60,100 nt of DNA from an uncultured Tidjanibacter sp. (GCA_947852905.1 CANTVF010000005.1:108053-168152); one strand, 5' to 3'. Positions 42,089-51,803 are shown, counted from the first letter of the stretch. Program-made: numbers and translations. Notes: generated by a model not told the origin, from the sequence alone.

Positions 42089-42683
42089 ATTTCAATATAA
42101 CAAGACGTCGCTCGGCGACATGCGCAAGAAATTGCAGATGCGTCAGCGTGCTTTGCCGACAATCAAGAGCAAGGAATCGGCTTTGCGTCTGGAAGTGAAG
42201 AAGGCGCGCGATGCCGCGTCGGATTTCGAGATGCAGTTGCAGGATCTGCTCGGTCGGTACGAGTATATGGCGTCGCTATGGGGCGAATTCGACGGCGGAC
42301 TTCTTACGGTCAAGAACGTGGACATCGCTACCGGTAAGATAGCCGGCGTCAATGTTCCGGTACTGAGCGGAATAGAGTTCGAGGAAAAACCTTACGATCT
42401 GTTCAGCAGTCCGGTGTGGTTTGCCGACGGCATAGACCTGTTGAAGCGTATCGCCCGGCTTGGTATAGAGTACGAGGTCTATATGCGTAAGACCGAGTTG
42501 CTCGACCATGCCCGGAAAAAGACCACTCAGAAGGTTAACCTGTACGAGAAGGTGCAGATTCCCGGTTACGAGGCGGCCATACTGAAAATCAAGCGTTTCC
42601 TTGAAGATGAGGAGAACCTCTCCAAGAGTGCGCAGAAGATAGTGAAAAGTAAACACGAACATTCACAGCAGCAGACCGTATGA
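42078..42683 (+). CDS. atpD: V-type ATPase subunit D
   Basis: The 201-residue central-shaft subunit, a long antiparallel coiled coil: LGDMRKKLQMRQRALPTIKSKESALRLEVKKAR at the N-terminus and KVNLYEKVQIPGYEAAILKIKRFLEDEENL at the C-terminus match the V/A-type D family. It transmits rotation between the head and the rotor ring. It overlaps the four-TM gene (11 bp) upstream and subunit I (ATGA) downstream. Confidence 0.92.
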   Translation: MAIKFQYNKTSLGDMRKKLQMRQRALPTIKSKESALRLEVKKARDAASDFEMQLQDLLGRYEYMASLWGEFDGGLLTVKNVDIATGKIAGVNVPVLSGIEFEEKPYDLFSSPVWFADGIDLLKRIARLGIEYEVYMRKTELLDHARKKTTQKVNLYEKVQIPGYEAAILKIKRFLEDEENLSKSAQKIVKSKHEHSQQQTV

Positions 42684-44494
42684 TAGTAAAAATGAGTAAA
42701 TATACTTTTGTACTCTATCATAAGAGGCAAAAGGAGTTCCTCGAAGCGTTGCAGCAGCTCGGTCTGGTGGATATAACGACTACCGCGTGGGAGGCCGACG
42801 ACGAGGAACGAGCCATGATGTCGGAACTCGATCAGTTGCGTGCGGCTAAAGCGTATCTGAAAGAACTGGCTTCCGAAGAAGGATTCCGTGCGGGCGAGCC
42901 GTATACGGACGGACGCGAGGCGTTCGAACGTTACCGCGAAGCTGCTGCGGCTATAGACGATCTCGGCGGTCGTCTGGAGAAGTCGCGCCGCGAGGCTGAG
43001 GAGTTGGCGGTGTGGGGCGAGTTTTCGCCCGACGATATACGCCGTCTCGGCGAGTCTGGCGTGACGTTGCGTTTTTTCTCTGCATACAAGAGCGAATTGC
43101 AGTCGATAATGTCTGCCTATGGCAATGACATGATTATAGAGCCGGTTGCCGAAAAGGACGGCAGGGCATATTTCATAGTCGTGCAGACGGGCGAAGGCGT
43201 CGATGTGCCGTTCGATGCGCAGGAGTACAAGATGCCGGATATGACGGCGGCGGACAAGGCGGCGGAAATCGGACGTCTTGAAAAGCAACTCGCATCGTGG
43301 CGGGAAGTTATGGCGCGTGTATACGCTTCGACGGATAAGCTGGAGGAGTATGCGGTAGGCCTGAAAGATCGTTTCGATTTCACGCGTGCTACCCATTGCG
43401 GAGTGCGCGAAGCGGAAAACACTCTTGTCATAATGGAAGGGTGGGCTACGGAAGATACTTCCGGTAAGGTGGATGCCTTGTTGGAAGAGTGGCCTGATGT
43501 GGTGTATATCAAGGAACGGCCTACGCCGCAGGACGATACTCCCGTGGTGTTGAAAAACAATAAGTTCGCCAATCCTTTCGAAGTGATAGGTCAGTTCTAT
43601 GCGCTTCCGAAATACGGTACTATAGATCTGACGGCGTTTTTCGGCCCGTTCTACATGATATTTTTCGGGTTCTGTCTGGGCGATGCCGGTTACGGACTGT
43701 TGCTCGTGCTTGCATCCTTCTTTCTGCGTCGCAAGAAGACGACGGCGATGAAGCAGATAGCTAACCTGACGCTTTTGTGCGGCGCGGCTGCCGTAGTGTT
43801 CGGATTCCTCGCCGGATCGTTCTTCGGCGTGCAGCTGGCCGGTTTGGAGATGTTCTCTGACATGAAGGCCAAGTTCCTCGATACGGATATGCTGTTTACC
43901 CTGTCGTTGGCACTCGGTGGCGTTCAGATAGTATTCGGACTTGTACTGAATGTCATCAATACTACGCGCCAGTACGGATTCAAATATTCGCTCGGAACGT
44001 TGGGATGGTTGTTGGTGTTGCTCGGAGGCGTGTTGTTGCTGTTGCCTCCGATGATGGGTCTCGCCGCGCTCCCGGCTGCGCTATGTTACACGATCATGGG
44101 TATCGGCGGCATATTGATGCTGTTCCTGAACAATCCTAACCGCAATCCGTTGATAAATTTCGGCAGCGGACTTTGGGACACTTACAATAATGTGACCGGT
44201 CTGTTGGGCGATATTCTGAGTTACATACGTCTTTTCGCCCTGTGCCTTTCGGGCGGGACGCTCGCGCTGGTATTCAACGACCTTGCATTCGGTTTGACCG
44301 AAGGGCTGCCGATAGTGGTGCGTCAGATAGTGATTCTCGTGATACTCGTCTTCGGACACAGCATTAACCTTTTCATGTCGGCTTTGGGCGCTTTCGTCCA
44401 TCCGATGCGTCTGACATTCGTGGAGTTCTACAAGAATGCGGGCTTCGAGAGTACGCAGAGGGAATTTACCCCGTTGCGTAAAAACGGCAGATAA
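42680..44494 (+). CDS. atpI: V-type ATPase subunit I (a)
   Basis: The 604-residue stator subunit has a long soluble N-terminal half (residues 1-300, partly coiled coil, binds the peripheral stalks) and a C-terminal membrane half with about seven TM helices. Key patterns: FGPFYMIFFGFCLGDAGYGL, NVTGLLGDILSYIRLFALCLSGGTLA (the SYIRLFAL helix carries the essential Arg) and FVHPMRLTFVEFYKNAGFE. It forms the ion half-channels with the K-ring. The start overlaps the stop of subunit D. Confidence 0.95.
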   Translation: MIVKMSKYTFVLYHKRQKEFLEALQQLGLVDITTTAWEADDEERAMMSELDQLRAAKAYLKELASEEGFRAGEPYTDGREAFERYREAAAAIDDLGGRLEKSRREAEELAVWGEFSPDDIRRLGESGVTLRFFSAYKSELQSIMSAYGNDMIIEPVAEKDGRAYFIVVQTGEGVDVPFDAQEYKMPDMTAADKAAEIGRLEKQLASWREVMARVYASTDKLEEYAVGLKDRFDFTRATHCGVREAENTLVIMEGWATEDTSGKVDALLEEWPDVVYIKERPTPQDDTPVVLKNNKFANPFEVIGQFYALPKYGTIDLTAFFGPFYMIFFGFCLGDAGYGLLLVLASFFLRRKKTTAMKQIANLTLLCGAAAVVFGFLAGSFFGVQLAGLEMFSDMKAKFLDTDMLFTLSLALGGVQIVFGLVLNVINTTRQYGFKYSLGTLGWLLVLLGGVLLLLPPMMGLAALPAALCYTIMGIGGILMLFLNNPNRNPLINFGSGLWDTYNNVTGLLGDILSYIRLFALCLSGGTLALVFNDLAFGLTEGLPIVVRQIVILVILVFGHSINLFMSALGAFVHPMRLTFVEFYKNAGFESTQREFTPLRKNGR

Positions 44495-44520
44495 CGATAA
44501 CGAAACAATAATCAAACTAA

Positions 44521-44994
<474 letters not shown>

Positions 44995-45045
44995 TATATT
45001 TTCGGTACGTGAGGGTCCTGCACTGCACGGAACCGTATGTATCGC

Positions 45046-45093
45046 ACGCTATCGGAACTTTGCATAATAGCAAAGTTCCGATAGCGTTTTTTT
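45046..45093 (+). terminator. Terminator of the V-ATPase operon
   Basis: CGCTATCGGAACTTTGC and GCAAAGTTCCGATAGCG form a perfect 17-bp stem around ATAATA, followed by seven T residues. Confidence 0.95.
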
Positions 45094-45414
45094 ATGTTAT
45101 TATCGGAAACGATTGGGGGGACGGTATGTAAGACGTAGAAATTAAAGTGTTTTTATGTCGTGGATATTGTCTTTAAAATCAACGTTATAGCTTGTGATTA
45201 TAATATTATTGCGTCGTGTTTGCTTGATTTAAAGTAATGAATGTTTTTATTTAAGTAAAATGTATTTTACCTTTAAGTGTGGCTTTTGACGGCATCTGTA
45301 TGTCGGGGGGGGGGGATTGCGGATAATAATTTCGACGTATTTAAATCTGAAAGCGTTCGTCTGATATGGCGTATCTGCTTTAGGGAAAAGGGTAGAGCGT
45401 ATTTTATGACAATT
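45094..45414 (+). other. AT-rich intergenic region before the S41 peptidase
   Basis: About 320 bp without a gene. It contains an 11-G homopolymer (45305-45315, listed separately) in otherwise AT-rich sequence. Confidence 0.4.
45305..45315 (+). repeat. Poly-G tract (11 G)
   Basis: Eleven consecutive G residues in an AT-rich intergenic stretch, about 100 bp upstream of the S41 peptidase -7 element. Such tracts are prone to slipped-strand changes in length, and also to sequencing error. Confidence 0.8.
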
Positions 45415-45422
45415 TATTTTTG
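45415..45422 (+). promoter_or_regulatory. -7 element directly before the S41 peptidase
   Basis: TATTTTTG matches TAnnTTTG and ends 6 bp before the ATG at 45429. Transcription would begin at or within 1-2 nt of the start codon, implying a leaderless mRNA. No clear -33 box. Confidence 0.5.
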
Positions 45423-45428
45423 CATGGT

Positions 45429-47300
45429 ATGGTAAGGTGTTTGAAATTTTTGTTGCCGTTGTGCTTTATCGGTATTGCAACGGCTCAGTCTGTGCATGCT
45501 GGTCCTGTCGCAGTAAATGCCGTACAGGAATCGTTCGCCCGCGCATGGGGATTGGTGCGTTATTTTTCGCCCAACCCATATACGCAGGAATGGAACGAGG
45601 ACGAGTGGTTTACCGTCTGTCTGTACCTGTTTGAACGTCTGCCAGAAGACGGCGACCCGCAGAGGATGTTGGAGTTGCTGCGACCGCTCGCCCCCAATGC
45701 CTCTATAAGTGCATCGCCGGACGACGAGCGGCGCAGTATAGTCGGTGATAAGGCGGACTATCGTTACCGGCAGCATCATGGCGGCGGGAAAGTCGTAATT
45801 CCCGGAATAGCGCGTATGCTGTACAAGGAGTATCGCCATTACGAGCCTTTTTATTCCGAACTCGTCGTCTGCGACGATACGCCGAACACACCGCAGGCGG
45901 GCACGGCATACGCATACGAAGTATTCGAGGGGCTATATCTGCATCTGCCGGTGGCCGAACGCGAGGATGTGTTTTCGGAAAAAGAGACGAAAGCATTGCT
46001 GCGGGCCGCTACGAAAGAGTGGAAAAAGATGTTGAAAAGTTACGGAGAAGATATGGTCTCTCGCACTATCGGACTCTTCAATAATGAAAGTTACCGTGTG
46101 ACGGATATTCTGACCCGCTGGAATCATGTGCAACATTTTTATCCTTATCTGACAGAGGATGCTCCGGATTGGGATTCGCACTTGCCTGTCATGCTTGATA
46201 GAATGCGAAATATGGCACCGGTATTAAGAGATAACCTCCTTAAAGATCTGTTGCAATATCGCACAACCGTTTTAGAACTCATGAATCCTATACACGACAG
46301 CCACCTCTCCGTAGGATGGAGTCTTAGTCTCACTCCCCCCGTAGGTCGCTACATTACATATTCTTACTTGCCTCTCCAACTCGACCTCGTTGAGAACACG
46401 GTCCTCATTGCCGCCGTATCCCCCGACGCGACCACCGCTATCACCCCCGGCAGCATTCTCGAAGCCGTGAACGGCTGCGACGCATTCGCGCTGCTGGAGG
46501 AACAATTATCGCATGTCAATTCCAGCAACCGCCGCGCCGCCCTTTACAAGGCACTCCCCGACATAATATCGTCGCCCGATGCGGATGCCGAAATAACGCT
46601 GCGCTACCGCACGCCCGACGGAGAGCCGGCAGAGGCGACCATGATAACGAGTGTCACGCGCCCCTACTTCGACCGCGCCACGGTCGAGGGGCCTTTTATG
46701 CGTTTTACGGAAGATAATATAGCCATAGTCGATCCGCGCCAGAGAAGCGCTACTTACGAGGAGTTCGCTGCGCATCTCGATTCGATCCGTAACGCCCGCG
46801 GCGTGGTGTTCGACCTGCGCGGATATCCCATGTACGATTTCGACAAGGTGCTGGCGCACTTGACCGACGTGCCGCTGTCCACATCGTTCATATCCACTCC
46901 GGTATATCGTTTCCCTTGCCAGATGCACGTGACCTACAGCAAGAACGATGAACGGATAGAACCCATTGCTCCGAAGATAGATGCTCCGGTCGTATTCCTT
47001 TGCGATTCGGATGCCGTGAGCTGGGCCGAGACGGTATTGATGCTGGCGGACGGATACGGTCTGGGAACTATTGTCGGTACGCCTTCGTGCGGCACCAACG
47101 GCGACGTGACGGATTATATGTTAAGGGTATTCAACTACAAGATGACCGCCAACCATGCCGTAAACGTGGACGGCAGCCGTAACCACGGCATAGGCGTCAT
47201 ACCCGACATTGAGGCGACGGAAACCCTCGACGGCTACCTCGCCGGTCGCGACGAAGTCCTCGAAGCCGGTTTGGAGTATGTCAGAGGAAATCTGAAGTGA
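45429..47300 (+). CDS. Exported S41-family (C-terminal-processing-like) peptidase
   Basis: A 623-residue protein with a signal peptide (MVRCLKFLLPLCFIGIATAQ). A helical N-terminal region (about 30-240) precedes a PDZ-like stretch (PGSILEAVNGCDAF) and the S41 core domain: GVVFDLRGYP, then DSDAVSWAE with the nucleophile Ser531, and GTIVGTPSCGTNGDV. The SWAE block matches the family SxxE pattern. Such peptidases cleave unfolded or C-terminally exposed proteins in the periplasm. Start chosen at ATG 45429; a TTG three codons upstream is less likely. Expression may start from a promoter that abuts the start codon. Confidence 0.88.
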   Translation: MVRCLKFLLPLCFIGIATAQSVHAGPVAVNAVQESFARAWGLVRYFSPNPYTQEWNEDEWFTVCLYLFERLPEDGDPQRMLELLRPLAPNASISASPDDERRSIVGDKADYRYRQHHGGGKVVIPGIARMLYKEYRHYEPFYSELVVCDDTPNTPQAGTAYAYEVFEGLYLHLPVAEREDVFSEKETKALLRAATKEWKKMLKSYGEDMVSRTIGLFNNESYRVTDILTRWNHVQHFYPYLTEDAPDWDSHLPVMLDRMRNMAPVLRDNLLKDLLQYRTTVLELMNPIHDSHLSVGWSLSLTPPVGRYITYSYLPLQLDLVENTVLIAAVSPDATTAITPGSILEAVNGCDAFALLEEQLSHVNSSNRRAALYKALPDIISSPDADAEITLRYRTPDGEPAEATMITSVTRPYFDRATVEGPFMRFTEDNIAIVDPRQRSATYEEFAAHLDSIRNARGVVFDLRGYPMYDFDKVLAHLTDVPLSTSFISTPVYRFPCQMHVTYSKNDERIEPIAPKIDAPVVFLCDSDAVSWAETVLMLADGYGLGTIVGTPSCGTNGDVTDYMLRVFNYKMTANHAVNVDGSRNHGIGVIPDIEATETLDGYLAGRDEVLEAGLEYVRGNLK

Positions 47301-47532
47301 AAGGCATACCGGGGTGAGGCATATTCAACGACTAATTAGGGCAAAACCGTCGTTAACATTATTATACTCTCGGACAATTGGTGTTACACAGACTTTCATA
47401 CAGGCTTTTATCCAGAAAATCATGACTTTATGCAAATCCTGACGCTGAAAACAATCGGTTAAAGCTGAATGGGCGTATCTTATACCTCATGTCTTTATCG
47501 TTCCGTGCATATGGAATGATCCGTTGTTTATC

Positions 47533-48252
47533 CTATTTCATGGCGAGAGACGACGAGCGCGATAGTATGGGACTCGTATTGCAATACTGTTTGTCGGCTG
47601 CGTATATGAAGAGCACTGCGCCCTCTTTGATGACATCTATGACCTCGTCGTTGATTTCCTTTGGTAAAGACGGGCAACCGAAGCTGCGGCCGAGCCTGCC
47701 GGCCGAGGAGATGAACGAGCGGTCGCAGTAGTCTGCGCCGTGTATGACAATGGCGCGTTCCATGGCTTTGTCGTTGATGCCCTGTTCGAGTCCTTTTAGG
47801 CGCAGCGAGTAGCCGTTTCTACCTTGGTATGTATTGGCTGTAAGGTAAAATCCGAGGGAACTTTTGTGTGAGCCGGGTACGTTGGAGAACGATGTGGCAT
47901 AGTTGTCGCCGCTGCCGCGGCCGTGCGCCACGAGCGAACGGTAGAGTATCTTTTTGTTTTCGAGGTCTATGACGAAGAAACGTTCCTGTGTGGAGGGTTT
48001 GGAGTAGTCCACCAGTACGAGTATGTTTTTTGTCTTGTCTTTTATCTGCTCGAATCCGGTTATCGCCTGTTCGAAGGCGGCGTAATCTACAGTGCCTTGC
48101 AGAGATAGGGTTTCATACAATGCATGGTGGTTGTCCATTGCAGTCGTGACGGCGATGGTTTCGGCATTTTTGTCGGCGGGGAGGCCGGTATTGGCGGAGA
48201 CGGTTATCGTCAGTGCGGCCGTTATGAATGCGAGCGGAAATATTCGTTTCAT
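47533..48252 (-). CDS. L,D-transpeptidase-type murein enzyme (YkuD_2, PF13645-like)
   Basis: A 239-residue exported protein (signal peptide MKRIFPLAFITAALTITVSA). The catalytic domain shows FFVIDLENKKILYRSLVAHGRGSG, SLRLKGLEQGIND, IVIHGADYC and GRSFGCPSLP, with His in IHGADY and Cys in SFGCPSLP as the likely catalytic pair. Members of this group resemble L,D-transpeptidases that make 3-3 cross-links or attach proteins to murein; the exact activity is unproven. Found near a second, dissimilar YkuD enzyme. Confidence 0.88.
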   Translation of the reverse strand: MKRIFPLAFITAALTITVSANTGLPADKNAETIAVTTAMDNHHALYETLSLQGTVDYAAFEQAITGFEQIKDKTKNILVLVDYSKPSTQERFFVIDLENKKILYRSLVAHGRGSGDNYATSFSNVPGSHKSSLGFYLTANTYQGRNGYSLRLKGLEQGINDKAMERAIVIHGADYCDRSFISSAGRLGRSFGCPSLPKEINDEVIDVIKEGAVLFIYAADKQYCNTSPILSRSSSLAMK

Positions 48253-48334
48253 TTGCGTTGTCTGTGCCTGAAATTTCGGCTAACGAAAAGATTTACACAA
48301 TGTAGGATATATTCTGCATTGTTGCGTATCAAGA

Positions 48335-48342
48335 CAAATGTA
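48335..48342 (-). promoter_or_regulatory. -7 element of the YkuD_2 gene
   Basis: CAAATGTA reads TAcaTTTG on the minus strand, about 83 bp upstream of the start codon. The -33 box is not evident. Confidence 0.45.
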
Positions 48343-48520
48343 ACTAAAAATATTATAAGGCTGCATTAAGTGCTGAATATTTTTACTTTAAATGCGGCAT
48401 TTGGAACGGTAATACGGTGTTTTGCTGTAGTTTGCATGTGGTATTTTCGTATGACGGCACGGCGGGTGTACGTCTGGCCGTTTGTTGTTGCATCCGGCGA
48501 TGCATTCGTATTCGGTAAAA

Positions 48521-48555
48521 GTAAAAAACATATGGCGACCCTTGTCGCCATATGT
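48521..48555 (-). terminator. Terminator of the second L,D-transpeptidase gene
   Basis: ACATATGGCGAC and GTCGCCATATGT form a perfect 12-bp stem with a 4-nt loop. On the minus strand the stem is followed by TTTTT. It lies about 65 bp after the gene's stop codon. Confidence 0.9.
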
Positions 48556-48621
48556 TCCCGTCATCGTTTTGGAGACTTTCTTCGGGTTTTAGTCTCAGTC
48601 TGTTACGAACTTCGGCTACCG

Positions 48622-49632
48622 TCATTCGATCACTACTACGAGCGATTCGAGCGGCGTGGCCCAGTCGTATATGTATTTGGCGTGGGACGTGGCGTTGCGT
48701 ACGCACATGTGAGAGCGAGGGGTGGTGCCGAGCGTCCATGTAAATTCTATGTAATCCTTCTGTGTGGCGTCCGGATTGTTGAGCGGAACGCCGTGGATGT
48801 ATGCGCCGCGCGTGAAACGGCTCGCCCACGGCGCGAATCCGGCTATGGCCGACGAGCCGTCTTTCAGGTAATACATTTTGGGTTTGTGCTCCTGCACTAC
48901 GTATGTGCCGAGCGGGGTTTCCTGCTGGTAGGGGGGATTGTGAAGTCCGGTAGTGGCCGGGTTCATGCTCAGCACGTACCATATGTCGTCTTCTCCCTTT
49001 TCGAGCGTCGCAATATTCTGGTTGGTGCGGTCTACGAAAATGACTTTGTCGAAACGGTTTGTCGATAATTTTTTCACATACTTTTCCGGAACATACCACG
49101 AGCCGTCGTATATCATCGAACATATCTTGACGTATCCGGCCGTATCCTTCAGATACCTGAACAGGGTGCCGTCCCTGCCGTACCTTGTCGGAACGGAGAA
49201 GTTGTCTGCGGAATACAGCGGTATGGCCTGCGTGCGGCTCGTGCCGTGGATGTCGGTGTCAGTGTTGTAGGCGTCCCGTCCGTGAGATGCCGTGAGCGGT
49301 GCCGTGCCGTTTTTGTTCTTGTAGTTTTGCAGGGTTACCCATAGGTCGGACGGATTACGCTGGCCGTATTCGAGTTCGATGAGCGTCTGCCGTATACGGT
49401 CCCATTGAAATTCCCGTGTGGAGCCGTTGTAGGCGTAACTGTCTTCGAGCGTGTGGTCGGTGTAGACGAGGCGTTTTACGATCTCGACGTTTACAGGACG
49501 CATATCCGGTACGGAGGTGCATAGCGAACACCATGTCGCTCCCGGCGGTGTATCGTTTGCCGATTTTGCGGTCGCTGTCACGGACATTATGGTAATGGCG
49601 CAGACAATGGCTGTGATGACATGTGTTTTCAT
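48622..49632 (-). CDS. L,D-transpeptidase (YkuD domain)
   Basis: A 336-residue exported protein with a signal peptide ending near TATA. The N-terminal half (about 30-190) is of unknown fold. The YkuD domain follows: KVIFVDRTNQNIATLEKG, QQETPLGTYVV, GAYIHGVPLN (catalytic His), then TTPRSHMCVRNA, a variant of the family S/T-H-G-C-x-R/N block with the catalytic Cys kept. It is predicted to form 3-3 peptidoglycan cross-links or to tether lipoproteins. It differs strongly from the YkuD_2 enzyme encoded 370 bp away. Confidence 0.88.
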   Translation of the reverse strand: MKTHVITAIVCAITIMSVTATAKSANDTPPGATWCSLCTSVPDMRPVNVEIVKRLVYTDHTLEDSYAYNGSTREFQWDRIRQTLIELEYGQRNPSDLWVTLQNYKNKNGTAPLTASHGRDAYNTDTDIHGTSRTQAIPLYSADNFSVPTRYGRDGTLFRYLKDTAGYVKICSMIYDGSWYVPEKYVKKLSTNRFDKVIFVDRTNQNIATLEKGEDDIWYVLSMNPATTGLHNPPYQQETPLGTYVVQEHKPKMYYLKDGSSAIAGFAPWASRFTRGAYIHGVPLNNPDATQKDYIEFTWTLGTTPRSHMCVRNATSHAKYIYDWATPLESLVVVIE

Positions 49633-49801
49633 TATTGTGTCGTTTTTTTATATGTATTGCACTATTTGTGCCGATTTGTTCCGGCAGACTGTAGTATTGT
49701 CTGCTTTGCTGCAATTTTTGTGCAGTTTGTTTCGTGGCGGTACTTTTGCCGCATTGTCATATATATGGAGCATTAATGGCGACCGTTGGCGGATGGATAT
49801 G

Positions 49802-49830
49802 AAAAGGGGACGTATCGCATGTACGTCCCC
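49802..49830 (-). terminator. Terminator of glnA
   Basis: GGGGACGTA (49806-49814) and TACGTCCCC (49822-49830) form a 9-bp stem; the minus-strand tail is TTTT. It lies about 55 bp after the glutamine synthetase stop codon. Confidence 0.8.
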
Positions 49831-49883
49831 TTTATTATTAAAGGCATTATTTTGAAGAATATGCCGAAAATTATATCGATCCG

Positions 49884-51386
49884 TTATCCGCAATAGTAGT
49901 AGCGGCGAACCATTTTAGCCATTAGTTCCGGATCCTGCTTGATCTCTTCGCGTATGTTGCCGTCGTTATACGAGCGTAGCGTCGCGATGATGCTGTCGAT
50001 CATAGCTTTGTTGAATACGCCTTTGGCTTCGTATATGTCACGTTGTTCAGCGAGTTTGTCGGCCGATGCCATGCATGAGTCGGGAAGCTGCGCGAGGGTT
50101 GCCACACGGGCTTTGTTTTCTTCCTTGTGGATGTTGACATCCACATAGGTCTTTTCGGCGATTTCGAGACCGTCGGGCAGTTCGAGGCCGTAGCGGCATG
50201 CTACGCAGAGCGACGCCAGCAGCTGGTAAATGTCTGCCGAGCAGTCTGCCGAACGTATCTCGACAGTCTGTTTGCCGGAGGAGTCGCGGAGTGTTTCTTT
50301 CTCGTTGGGGTTGGCCTGTGCGAACATGTCGCGTTTCGATGTCCAGCCGAGGGGGACGCGGACGAGTACCGAACGGTTTCTGTCTCCCCAGCAGATGTTG
50401 GTCGGAGCTTCCTGATGCGGAACCAGACGGAAGTACGAGGTCGGATTGGCGTTTCCGAATGCGGTGATCGACGGAGCCAGTTTCATCATACCGGCTATGG
50501 CGCGGCGTGCTATGTCGGAGAGTTTGCCGTTTTCGTCGAGCATCATGTTTTTGCCGTCTTTCATTATGCGCATGTGTATGTGGAGTCCGGAGCCTGCTTT
50601 TCCTTCGGTGATTTTCGGCGCGAAGCTGACGTCGAGACCGTACTCGTAAGCGAGGTTGCGGATAACCCATTTAGCGAGCATGAGCTGGTCGGCTGCCGCT
50701 TCCACGTCGGTCGGCAGGAACTCGATTTCGTTCTGTTCGTAGATGTGTCCGTCGAGGGTGAAGTTACCTACCTCGGAGTGGCCGTATTTGATCTGGCCGC
50801 CTACGAGGGCGACATAATACATGCACTGTGTACGGAAGCTGTTGAATTTCGCGAACGGAGCCGATTCATGGTATCCCTTCTGGTCTACCGCCGGGAACAT
50901 AGCCGTCTGTTCGTTGGCCGGAGCCGATACGTAGTATTCCAATTCGCCCATCGCTTCGTAGGTCATACCGGTCGCTTCGGTGAACGCTTTCTTTGCCTTC
51001 ACGAGCGTATATTCCGGAGAACTTTCGAGACGTTCGCCGTCCTTGTTGAAGAACGAGCAGAGGAAACTTACCGTCGGGAGTTCGGCGAAGGGATCGACGA
51101 ACGCCGTGCGCAGACGGGGAATTACGTAAAGGTCGCTGCTGCCTGCTTCGATGAACGGGAAGAGGCTCGATCCGTCAACCCTTTCACCGAGGGTGAGTAT
51201 CGAGTTGAGGTATGCTTCGTTGGTAATAACGAAGTTCAGGGTTTTGAGCCTGCCGTCGGCGGCAGGGTACATGAAGTTTACCATTCCGATGCCGTTTTCC
51301 TTGATGAAGGAGGTAATGTCGGCAAGGGTGAATTCCGAAGCAGGTTTGCCTATGAGCGCCTGCATTGTGTTTGAACGAATGTCCAT
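49884..51386 (-). CDS. glnA: Glutamine synthetase, type I family
   Basis: A 500-residue enzyme that makes glutamine from glutamate, ammonia and ATP. The N-terminal beta-grasp domain is followed by the catalytic core: FPFIEAGSSDLYVIPR, GELEYYVSA (metal-binding Glu), GHSEVGNFTLDGHIYEQNEIEF, GKAGSGLHIHMRI, and NPTSYFRLVPHQEAPTNICWGDRNRSVLVRVPLG. The Tyr-containing adenylylation loop of E. coli GlnA (NLYDLP) is not present, so that form of control is unlikely. Start taken at 51386 (MDIRSNTMQAL); the frame extends 20 codons upstream but a promoter and leader hairpin occupy that region. Confidence 0.9.
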   Translation of the reverse strand: MDIRSNTMQALIGKPASEFTLADITSFIKENGIGMVNFMYPAADGRLKTLNFVITNEAYLNSILTLGERVDGSSLFPFIEAGSSDLYVIPRLRTAFVDPFAELPTVSFLCSFFNKDGERLESSPEYTLVKAKKAFTEATGMTYEAMGELEYYVSAPANEQTAMFPAVDQKGYHESAPFAKFNSFRTQCMYYVALVGGQIKYGHSEVGNFTLDGHIYEQNEIEFLPTDVEAAADQLMLAKWVIRNLAYEYGLDVSFAPKITEGKAGSGLHIHMRIMKDGKNMMLDENGKLSDIARRAIAGMMKLAPSITAFGNANPTSYFRLVPHQEAPTNICWGDRNRSVLVRVPLGWTSKRDMFAQANPNEKETLRDSSGKQTVEIRSADCSADIYQLLASLCVACRYGLELPDGLEIAEKTYVDVNIHKEENKARVATLAQLPDSCMASADKLAEQRDIYEAKGVFNKAMIDSIIATLRSYNDGNIREEIKQDPELMAKMVRRYYYCG

Positions 51387-51420
51387 GTCCTTTATGTTTT
51401 CAGGTTTAGTTCTCGCTATT

Positions 51421-51470
51421 ACAGCCCGTGTGCTTTCTTTGTGCAACGGGCTGTATTTGTCGCAAAGTTA
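51421..51470 (-). promoter_or_regulatory. glnA promoter and 5' leader hairpin
   Basis: CAAAGTTA (51463-51470) reads TAacTTTG on the minus strand, with a predicted start near 51457. The transcript would open directly with a 9-bp hairpin (ACAGCCCGT 51421-51429 against ACGGGCTGT 51446-51454), 35 nt before the ATG. Confidence 0.5.
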
Positions 51471-51742
51471 TCAATATTTATCTGAAAAAACATTTTTGGC
51501 TAAGAATTATTAGTGTAATAGCTTTCGCGATATAAATCTGAAACCGTACGGAGGAATATTCGTGTTGTCTGTTTCGGGATTGTAGGTACAGCGCAGACGC
51601 AGTAGTGATGTGGAGAAGTGTTTGTATATCAGTAAAGTATGTTGATGTGCTTGAGATGTTACCGGGAAATGAGCGGATGGTTTTCTTCGGCGTGCGTCAC
51701 GTGAAGGGAGGCGGCCGTGTTCCTCTCTGTAGATGAGAAACT
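51471..51742. other. Gene-free stretch upstream of glnA
   Basis: No gene, RNA or repeat was recognised in about 270 bp between the glnA promoter and the terminator of the Bor-like gene. Confidence 0.3.
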
Positions 51743-51771
51743 ATTACGGCGGTCTTATTGACCGCCGTAAT
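51743..51771 (-). terminator. Terminator-like hairpin after the Bor-family gene
   Basis: ATTACGGCGGTC and GACCGCCGTAAT form a perfect 12-bp stem with a TTATT loop. The minus-strand tail is AGTTTCTC, only weakly U-rich. Confidence 0.7.
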
Positions 51772-51803
51772 CATATCGAGGAATACCGTATCCCGTTTGT
51801 GTG

